A DNA stretch of 64,000 nt from Streptomyces fuscichromogenes (GTDB lineage: Bacteria > Actinomycetota > Actinomycetes > Streptomycetales > Streptomycetaceae). Below the pieces are notes generated by a model that made no database searches, was not told where the DNA came from, and saw only the letters and a list, made by a program, of their open reading frames with translations. The first letter of the stretch is position 1; each line of letters begins with the position of its first letter. The stretch is taken from positions 1 to 64,000 of the forward strand of contig NZ_BMML01000031.1 of NCBI RefSeq assembly GCF_014645815.1, given 5' to 3'. The position numbers and the translations under genes are program-made. Below, in pieces: positions 57,821-64,000 of the stretch.

Positions 57821-58043
57821 GGGACACCTCTCGGGGCTATACAGGAAGCACGGGCTGTGTCCAGCCTACGACGCTCGCACGGGGGTACGCGTAGGGCGCC
57901 AACCCACACAAGTCCCCCTCCAGGACGACCCATTCTCCAGACAATCCGCAAATCTCTCCGCCAGGCCGTGTCCTCGGCACGTGTCCGACGGTTATGCCCG
58001 GATGGGGGAGCTCCGGGTCGGAGCCAGGAAAGCAGGAAGAACG

Positions 58044-59084
58044 ATGCGCGTAGGTAGTTTTGTGCTGGCCGCCCAGTTCCCGGGCCAGGGTCAGGGGGAA
58101 GCCCTGCACCGGGCGGTACGCACGGCGGAGGTGGCCGAGGAGTCCGGTCTGGACGCGGTGTGGCTGGCCGAGCACCACTTCGTGCCGTACGGCACGTGCC
58201 CGTCCGCGGTCACCCTGGCGGCCCTGCTGCTGGGCCGCACCCAGCGGCTGAGGGTCGGTACGGCGGTGAGCGTACTGCCCACCGTCCACCCGGTCGCCCT
58301 CGGCGAGCAGGCCGCGCTGCTGCACGTGACGAGCGGCGGCCGCTTCACGCTCGGCGTGGGACGGGGCGGGCCCTGGGTGGACCTGGAGGTCTTCGGCTCC
58401 GGCCTGGAGGCGTACGAACAGGGTTTCCCCGAGTCGCTCGACCTGCTGATGCGCTGGCTGCGCGAGCCCGCCGTGTCGGCCTCCGGTCCGCGCTTCTCGT
58501 TCCGTGAGGTCCCCGTCGTACCGCGCCCGTCGGAGGCGTTGACGGAGACGCTGGCGGAGGCGCCGGAGCCGGAGGTGGTGGTCGCCTGCACCTCCGCGGC
58601 GAGCATCCGGCTGGCCGCCGAGCGGGGGCTGCCGATGCTGCTCGGGATGCACGTCGGCGACGAGGAGAAGGCCGAGATGGTCGCGTTGTGGCGGCAGCAC
58701 GCGCGGGCGGCCGGGCGGTCCGGCGACGAGATCGCGGGGGCGGGCCATGTCTCGGCCGGCGTCTGCCAGATCGCGGACCGCCGCACCGACGCCGCGGAGA
58801 CCCTCACGAAGGCGATGCCGGGCTGGCTGAAGCAGGGTCTGGAGGCCCATGTGACGGTGGACGGCCGGTTCCGGTCGATGCGGGACCCGCTCGCCTACAC
58901 CGAACTGCTCTGCGGACTCCATCCGGTGGGTACCCCGCGGCTGTGTGTCGACCGGCTCGCCGCGACCTCCGAGCGGACCGGCATCTCCCGTTTCGCCCTG
59001 CTGACGGAGGGCTCGGGGGATCTGGCGGCCACGGAGGAGAACGTACGACGGCTGGGTGCCGAGGTGCTGCCGCACCTCCGGTGA
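58044..59084 (+). CDS. LLM-class flavin-dependent oxidoreductase
   Basis: 346 residues from ATG 58044 after AGCAGGAAGA. It is a luciferase-like TIM barrel: VGSFVLAAQFPGQGQGEALHRAVRTAEVAEESGLDAVWLAEHH in pieces, LGRTQRLRVGTAVSVLPTVHPVALGEQAALL, GGRFTLGVGRGGPWVDLEVFG. It probably uses FMN or F420. The substrate is unknown and neighbours give no hint. Confidence 0.9.
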   Translation: MRVGSFVLAAQFPGQGQGEALHRAVRTAEVAEESGLDAVWLAEHHFVPYGTCPSAVTLAALLLGRTQRLRVGTAVSVLPTVHPVALGEQAALLHVTSGGRFTLGVGRGGPWVDLEVFGSGLEAYEQGFPESLDLLMRWLREPAVSASGPRFSFREVPVVPRPSEALTETLAEAPEPEVVVACTSAASIRLAAERGLPMLLGMHVGDEEKAEMVALWRQHARAAGRSGDEIAGAGHVSAGVCQIADRRTDAAETLTKAMPGWLKQGLEAHVTVDGRFRSMRDPLAYTELLCGLHPVGTPRLCVDRLAATSERTGISRFALLTEGSGDLAATEENVRRLGAEVLPHLR

Positions 59085-59187
59085 CCTCACCGCCGCGGGG
59101 AGCTTGCCGCCCCAGTGACTGATGCACCTCCCGCGTGTGGAGCGGCAAGCAAGCGGCTCACTGCGTCAGCAGTACCGAAGCACGGCG

Positions 59188-59580
59188 TCAGCAGTCCCGG
59201 AATTCCGGGGACTGGTTCAACAGCTGATTGCGCACCGAGGTGAAGCGGGCCAGCGTCTCGTCGACCGAGGCGTCCAGCGGGAACACCGCCACACGGTGGC
59301 AGTTCTGGAAGGCCAGCCGCACTCCGAAGTGCCGCTGCAATGCGCCGCGTATGGCGTCACTCGCGAGCGCACGCAGCAGCTGACCGCGTGCCTGCTCGTC
59401 CGGCGGGGGCGTCTGGTTGTCGGCGAAGTCTCCGCCGTCCACCTTCAGCTGGGCCACCAGGGAGCTGATCATCTCCCATGCGTAGGGCAGGGAGGTCCGG
59501 ACGCAGTCGACGAAATCCGCTTCGTCGACCTCGCCTCGCTCGGCCTGTTCGAGTAGGGCCGGTGAGACGTCGAGCGACAT
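59188..59580 (-). CDS. SCO5389-family protein of unknown function
   Basis: 130 residues from ATG 59580 with GAGGAG before it. It is acidic and soluble: MSLDVSPALLEQAERGEVDE, then FVDCVRTSLPYAWEMISSLV, FADNQTPPPDEQARGQLLRALASDAIRGAL and FQNCHRVAVFPL. It is a streptomycete-specific family known to me only by the SCO5389 label. It lies divergent to nucS, an arrangement I recall from S. coelicolor. Confidence 0.8.
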   Translation of the reverse strand: MSLDVSPALLEQAERGEVDEADFVDCVRTSLPYAWEMISSLVAQLKVDGGDFADNQTPPPDEQARGQLLRALASDAIRGALQRHFGVRLAFQNCHRVAVFPLDASVDETLARFTSVRNQLLNQSPEFRDC

Positions 59581-59869
59581 GGGTACTCCTCTCGCACCCC
59601 CGAACAGCAGGGGTTGGCGGACAGGTAAGGGAGTTCGCGATACCGAACACGCTGAGTACACACTCCGCGACCTCCCGTTTACTACGGTAGGCAACGGGCG
59701 GTGACCTCACCAGGAGATTGCGTATATGCGACGGTCCCTTTAGGCACACAATCGGCCAGATTTGAACAGGCGTGTGCAGGCGACTCTCCAGGACCGGTCA
59801 CCGGGGCGGACCGAGGCGACAGCTGGGCGAATCGCGTGGAGGGCGGGGCGTCGAGTAGCGTTGCCGACC

Positions 59870-60541
59870 ATGCGTCTCGTCATCGCCCGGTGCTCCGTCG
59901 ACTACGCCGGCCGGCTCACCGCCCACCTTCCCTCCGCTCCCCGTCTGATCTTGGTCAAGGCGGACGGCAGTGTCTCCATCCACGCGGACGACCGGGCCTA
60001 CAAGCCCCTCAACTGGATGTCGCCGCCGTGCACCCTCAAGGAGGGAACGGGTGACGAGGACGGCGTCTGGACCGTCATCAACAAGGCGGGCGAGAAGCTC
60101 ATCATCACGATGGAGGAGGTCCTGCACGACTCCTCGCACGAGCTGGGCGTCGACCCAGGCCTGATCAAGGACGGCGTGGAAGCGCACCTCCAGGAGCTGC
60201 TGGCCGACCGCATCGAGACCCTCGGCGACGGCTACACCCTCATCCGCCGCGAGTACATGACGGCGATCGGCCCGGTGGACATCCTGTGCCGCGACGCCGA
60301 GGGCCAGACCGTGGCCATCGAGATCAAGCGCCGGGGCGAGATCGACGGCGTCGAACAGCTCACCCGCTACCTGGAACTCCTCAACCGCGATCCCCATCTC
60401 GCCCCCGTCCGGGGCATCTTCGCGGCCCAGGAGATCAAGCCCCAGGCCAAGGTCCTCGCCACCGACCGCGGCATCGGCTACACGATCCTGGACTACAACG
60501 CCCTGCGCGGCATCGAGGACGACAAGCTCCGCCTGTTCTGA
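59870..60541 (+). CDS. nucS: Mismatch-specific endonuclease NucS/EndoMS
   Basis: 223 residues from ATG 59870 (MRLVIARCSVDYAGRLTAHL). The N-terminal DNA-binding beta domain precedes a RecB-like nuclease domain with GPVDILCRD and TVAIEIKRRGEIDGVEQLTRYLELL, giving the D...E-x-K catalytic set. NucS does non-canonical mismatch repair in actinobacteria that lack MutS/MutL, cutting both strands at mismatches. The C-terminus ends ...GIEDDKLRLF, a beta-clamp-interaction-like tail. Confidence 0.95.
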   Translation: MRLVIARCSVDYAGRLTAHLPSAPRLILVKADGSVSIHADDRAYKPLNWMSPPCTLKEGTGDEDGVWTVINKAGEKLIITMEEVLHDSSHELGVDPGLIKDGVEAHLQELLADRIETLGDGYTLIRREYMTAIGPVDILCRDAEGQTVAIEIKRRGEIDGVEQLTRYLELLNRDPHLAPVRGIFAAQEIKPQAKVLATDRGIGYTILDYNALRGIEDDKLRLF

Positions 60542-60986
60542 CAGACCGGGCCGACGTCCCTGAACAAGGCCGACAGACCAAGCGCCACACGCCCCTTCCT
60601 CGCCGCACACCCGAACACCGCCGACAGCCCGGATACCGCCGACCGCCAGGATTCCGCCGACCTCCCAGTTACCGCCGCCCGCCCCAACACCGCCGCGACG
60701 GCGCTCCGCCACGACGGCGCGAACCGGCGGTGCCGAACCCGGCTCAGGCCGGTCCGGCACCGCCGGTCGCCCCCGTAGGGGCTGGGCGCCGTCGCGGCGG
60801 TGTGGGGGCGGGCAGCGTACGAGCCAAGGCGGGCGCACCCACGCCGACTTGTCTGGCAGACGCCCGGCATCGGCCTGCGAGGCGGGCGTCCGGTGTCGGC
60901 CTGCGGGCGGGCGTCCGGTGCCGGCTTGCGAGGTGGGCGATCGAGGTGGGCGTCCCGCGCGCGGAGGCGGGGACGCCCCGAAGGGC
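60542..60986. other. 445-base gene-free region after nucS
   Basis: No credible gene was seen. It contains short irregular repeats of an ACCGCCGAC type at about 60610-60690 and three imperfect 25-bp tandem units at 60865-60939. Long frames through it reflect GC content only. Confidence 0.5.
60865..60939. repeat. Three imperfect ~25-bp tandem repeats
   Basis: The units run 60865-60890, 60891-60915 and 60916-60939, each of the form CGGYRYCGGCYTGCG followed by a GGCGGGCGTC-like end. They differ at several bases. Nothing suggests a function. Confidence 0.65.
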
Positions 60987-63512
60987 TCAGATCAGCGTGC
61001 CGGCGGTGGTGCCGGGGCTGACGCCCTCGGACGCGCCCGACGTCGTGACCGACGGGGAGTCGGACACCGGGCCGCTGGCAGAGTTGGTGGCGTCGGTCGG
61101 GGTGGGGTCCGCGCTGTCGCTGGGGGCCGTGGAACCGCCCGTCGGGGGAGCCGACGTCGTGGATCCACCAGTCGGTGTACCGGTCGAGGACGACCCCGAG
61201 GACGACGGGGAAGACGGCCTGCTCGTCGTCGGCTTGCTCGACGTGCTCGGCGTACCGCCGCTCGACGAGCCCTTCGTCCCCGAAGCCGAAGCCGAAGGCG
61301 TCTCCGTGTCCGAGGGGGGTGTCGGGTCGTCCGAGGTGCCCATGGTGCCGTCCGGGCCCGGGTCCGTCGGCTTGGCGGTGGCCGTACCGGTGCCCGTGCC
61401 CGACGTCTGCCCGGGGTCGGCGTCGAGCCCGCCGTCACCCGCGCCCTCGCTCGCCGACGGGTTGACGGACACGTTGTTGGACGGGTTGTCGGCGTTGTCG
61501 TGGGAGGTCATCCCGAGGGTGACCACAGTGCCCAGGACGGCCGTCAGCAGCACCCCCGCGCCCACCGCCACCAGGTTGCGGCGAGCCATCCGGACCAGGC
61601 CGCCCCCGCCCTCCTGGGCCGGCGCCGGCTGCCCCGCCGCCGGGATCCTCTGGGTCACCAGGGTGTCCGAGACCGGCGAGTGGACCGCGGGGAAGGGCGT
61701 GGTGACGCCGGCCGCCGGGGATATGGACTCCTCGTGGCGGGCGTCGGGCACCTCGTCGCCCGTCATCGCGGCGACGGCCGGAACGACCTCGCCCGAGAGG
61801 TCGGCGACCAGGGCGAGAGCCCGTCGGCCGGCCGTGGTGCCCCGCTTGTCGGCGAGCGCCCCGCGCAGGCCGATCGAGGCCTCCAGCTCGGCACGGGCCC
61901 GGTCCAGCTGGTCGCCGCAGAGCGCGAGGATGCCCAGCTCGTGGTGGAAGTAGGCCTGTTCGCCGACCTCACCGGCGAGCCGCGCGGCCTCCGCACCGGC
62001 CCGCAGCGCCCGCTCCCAGTCGCTCCAGTGCAGCCCCGCCGCGAACGCGGGCGCGGCCGTACGGGCCAGTCGTACCGGCGTGCTGTCCTCGTCCTCCGCC
62101 GGCGGCACCGTCTCGGGGACCAGCAGCGTCAGGGCGGCGAGGATCGCGTCGGCCTCCGCGCAGACCCGCTCCGGGGTGACCGAGGGGTGCCCGGCCCACC
62201 AGCTGTAGTGCTGGGCGGCCGTGAGGGCCTGGGCCGCCGCGTCGTCGGCGTATCCGGCGGCCTCCAGCTGCTGGAGGACGCCCGCGGCGAGCCGGTAGCG
62301 GGAGCCGACCGGGGAGACCAGTCCGCAGCCCGCCAGTTCGCCGAGGGCGGCGTCCGCGTGGGTGTCGCCGACGAGGGCGGGCAGATGCGCCTGGTGCGGC
62401 ACCTCGCCGCCGAGGGCGACCGCGAGGCGCAGGGTGGCCCGGGCGGAGGCGCTGAGCCGGGCGGCGAGCAGCGGGGCGGGCGCGGCGGCCTCACCGAGGG
62501 ACGGGAGCGGGGTCTCCTCGGCGGCTTCGGCGTCGAAGGAGACGTCGGGCGACAGGTCGGACAGCTCGGACGCGAAGACGCCGAGCTCGTCGACGGCGCC
62601 GGTGCTGGCCCGCACCTGGTCGCGCTGGCGCAGCAGCGCGCCCGCCTGGACGAACCGCAGCGGCAGGCCCTCGGACTCGAACCAGAGGTCGCCGGCCCAG
62701 TTGGCCTCCTCCTCGGTGAGCACCCGGCCGACCGCGCGCTCCAGGATGTCGACGCCGCCGGCCCGCTCCAGGCCGCTGAGGAGGACCTCCTCGACGGCGG
62801 AGTCGGCGGAGGCCGCCGGCACCTCCGGGGTGGCGCCGAACAGGAAGGCGCACTCGGGGGTGGCGTCGAGCAGCTCGTCGACCCCCGCGCCGCCGAACTC
62901 GATGTCGTCGAGGACGACGACCGCGCCGATGTCCCGGATCAGCCCGAGGAGTTCGTCGTGTCCCGGGCGGTGCTCGGGCGCCTTGTAGACGGCGTGGAAG
63001 AGGTCGTGGAGCAGGTCCTCGGGCGTGCGGTGGAAGCCGTTGAGGCGGACCACGCCGTCGGGGGCGAGGTCGGAACAGTCGTCGGCGACCAGGTCGAGGA
63101 GCGCGGTGCGGCCGGAGCCCGCGGGGCCGGTGAGGCGCACGGAGCGGCCGCGGGCCAGGAGCCGGACGAGCCGCTCGCGGTCGTCCTGGCGTTCCAGGAG
63201 GTGCAGTTCGGGCTGGGCGGGACCGGGCGGGACCGGCGGCCGGACGGCGCGCTCGTGCTCGGCGCGCTCGGCCGCGGTGCGCTTCTCGGGTCCGGCGGGG
63301 CGTTCGGTCGGCGGGCAGGGTTCTATCTCGCTGCCGTCGACGGGGTTGACGGTCAGCAGGAAGTCACCGGTGACCAGCCGCGTGGTGCGGGCCGTCGCCG
63401 GCGTGCTCTGACCGAAGTCGTTGGTGAGGGATTCCCTGGGCGGGCGCTGGCGCGGCGTGCTGCCGTCGCCGTCCTGGCCGTACCCCTCGGGTCCCGGGTT
63501 GTTCGGGTCCAT
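60987..63512 (-). CDS. Large membrane-anchored NTPase-like protein with Ser/Thr-rich tail
   Basis: 841 residues. A disordered N-terminus (1-100) is followed by an AAA/STAND-like domain: P-loop LTGPAGSGRTALL (129-136 is GPAGSGRT, with Arg135 replacing the usual Lys), Walker B-like AVVVLDDIEF, and winged-helix-like GRVLTEEEANWAGDLWFESEGLPLRFVQAG in pieces. Helical repeat-like segments reach about residue 640. One membrane helix, NLVAVGAGVLLTAVLGTVVTLGM (about 645-668), precedes a 173-residue Ser/Thr/Pro/Gly tail predicted outside the cell. It lies next to a STAS-domain gene. Function unknown; ATP hydrolysis may be impaired by the Arg. Confidence 0.8.
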   Translation of the reverse strand: MDPNNPGPEGYGQDGDGSTPRQRPPRESLTNDFGQSTPATARTTRLVTGDFLLTVNPVDGSEIEPCPPTERPAGPEKRTAAERAEHERAVRPPVPPGPAQPELHLLERQDDRERLVRLLARGRSVRLTGPAGSGRTALLDLVADDCSDLAPDGVVRLNGFHRTPEDLLHDLFHAVYKAPEHRPGHDELLGLIRDIGAVVVLDDIEFGGAGVDELLDATPECAFLFGATPEVPAASADSAVEEVLLSGLERAGGVDILERAVGRVLTEEEANWAGDLWFESEGLPLRFVQAGALLRQRDQVRASTGAVDELGVFASELSDLSPDVSFDAEAAEETPLPSLGEAAAPAPLLAARLSASARATLRLAVALGGEVPHQAHLPALVGDTHADAALGELAGCGLVSPVGSRYRLAAGVLQQLEAAGYADDAAAQALTAAQHYSWWAGHPSVTPERVCAEADAILAALTLLVPETVPPAEDEDSTPVRLARTAAPAFAAGLHWSDWERALRAGAEAARLAGEVGEQAYFHHELGILALCGDQLDRARAELEASIGLRGALADKRGTTAGRRALALVADLSGEVVPAVAAMTGDEVPDARHEESISPAAGVTTPFPAVHSPVSDTLVTQRIPAAGQPAPAQEGGGGLVRMARRNLVAVGAGVLLTAVLGTVVTLGMTSHDNADNPSNNVSVNPSASEGAGDGGLDADPGQTSGTGTGTATAKPTDPGPDGTMGTSDDPTPPSDTETPSASASGTKGSSSGGTPSTSSKPTTSRPSSPSSSGSSSTGTPTGGSTTSAPPTGGSTAPSDSADPTPTDATNSASGPVSDSPSVTTSGASEGVSPGTTAGTLI

Positions 63513-63872
63513 AGGTTCCTAGCCCCCCAAAAGCGTCGTGTGCCGTGAATTCCGGCCCCTCCCGGCCTGTTGCACACCGCGCTGCCGCTTCTGGTCCGGG
63601 CCCGCGCTCGAAGGGTGACAAGGGCGGCGGGCGACCGAACCTTAAACCTTGGCACAGTATCTACGACAGTCCGGGGTACCGCGCCGTCCGAGACATCACA
63701 GTCTCGTGAGGATTGCGTCTGACGTGCGCTTGCGCGCCGTCCGGCCGGGTCACCCCGGTCGCCCGGTTCACACCGGATCGCCGCGTCCCAATGGTCTGCC
63801 GGGTGCGGACGGCTCGCCGCCGCACGGCCCGGCACCGGTCCCGGTGCCACGCACGGGGCTCAGACCCGGGGC
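63513..63872. other. Gene-free spacer between the STAS gene and the NTPase-like gene
   Basis: 360 bases without a recognisable gene. An AT-richer patch at about 63635-63665 (CCTTAAACCTTGGCACAGTATC region) is the most promoter-like part for the minus-strand gene, but no clear boxes were assigned. A 13-bp direct duplication (GGGGCTCAGACCC) occurs at about 63857-63882, across the STAS gene stop. Confidence 0.5.
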
Positions 63873-64000
63873 TCAGACCCGGGGCAGCGACTCCACCCCG
63901 ATACCCCCCTCGATCGCCAGGATCCGGTGCAGCCGGGTGGCCACCAGCAGGCGCTGCATCTGCGGCGGTACGCCGCGCAGCACCAGGCGGCGGCCGCAGC
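63873..64000 (-). CDS. STAS-domain protein (anti-sigma factor antagonist type), C-terminal end
   Basis: 42 complete codons from the window edge to TGA 63873-63875: CGRRLVLRGVPPQMQRLLV, then ATRLHRILAIEGGIGVESL. The LVLRGVPPQMQRLLVATRLHRIL pattern is the last beta-alpha unit of STAS anti-anti-sigma factors of the SpoIIAA type. The phosphorylatable Ser lies outside the window. Confidence 0.75.
   Translation of the reverse strand, partial: CGRRLVLRGVPPQMQRLLVATRLHRILAIEGGIGVESLPRV

Noticed and set aside
60842..63548. Large plus-strand open frames over and before the NTPase-like gene
   Set aside because: Their products are Arg/Gly-rich without motifs; the minus-strand gene has clear domain structure.

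Overview
The window is a chromosomal segment of a Streptomyces species. This is shown by very high GC in coding third positions, many GTG starts, many ATGA/GTGA stop-start overlaps, and marker genes restricted to this lineage: scy and filP (tip-growth cytoskeleton), nucS, MsiK-type sugar ABC operons without their own ATPase, DUF6114/DUF6230 genes and three AIM24 genes. From memory (not computed), gene content and order resemble the S. coelicolor core region around SCO5386-SCO5442, with small accessory insertions.

Layout. 1-3986: end of treS, then maltokinase and glgB, part of the GlgE pathway that turns trehalose/maltose into alpha-glucan. 3961-7154 (minus): HelD-type RNA polymerase-associated ATPase, and a merR-thioredoxin pair. 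Between them lies a consensus-promoter short transcription unit that may be a small RNA. 7213-12145: DUF2127 membrane protein, DctA dicarboxylate carrier and its divergent CitA/DcuS-type two-component system. 12154-15819: small membrane protein and a probable defence module, a nucleoside-phosphorylase-fold effector followed out of frame by an NB-ARC/TPR protein. 15862-19872: sugar ABC transporter operon with a DasR-like site over its promoter, and an XRE regulator. 19979-26011: central carbon genes pfkA, pta-ackA and pyk. 26105-28808: three-gene operon for exported or membrane proteins (Ser-rich protein, DUF6114, DUF6230). 29455-31288: thioredoxin-TPR chaperone and a TetR regulator.

31323-36327 (minus) is a polymorphic-toxin locus: a 1.3-kb-codon secreted Ala-rich protein ending in a predicted PD-(D/E)XK nuclease, an overlapping immunity candidate and a lipoprotein. 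36695-38395 is isobutyryl-CoA mutase icmA (Phe80/Gln198), preceded by a near-perfect palindrome. 38486-41977 is a disturbed accessory patch: two DUF3817 genes flank a TnpB element, a marR gene, an MFS remnant and a 9-bp tandem repeat. 42101-45061 holds DUF6191-like and AIM24 genes and an AbsC-like MarR regulator. 45219-48000 groups acyl-CoA genes (meaB, thiolase, methylmalonyl-CoA epimerase) that work with B12 mutases such as IcmA. 48223-53203 is scy-filP. 53447-57453 holds two paralogous ABC export modules in tandem. 57479-60541 contains a zinc-finger protein, a flavin-dependent oxidoreductase, an SCO5389-family protein and nucS. 60987-64000 (minus) is a membrane NTPase-like protein with an Arg in place of the P-loop Lys, next to a truncated STAS protein.

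The most notable points are the out-of-frame nucleosidase/NB-ARC-TPR pair, the candidate sRNA at 6261-6365, the toxin-immunity locus, and the TnpB element whose right end supplies the stop codon of the neighbouring marR gene.
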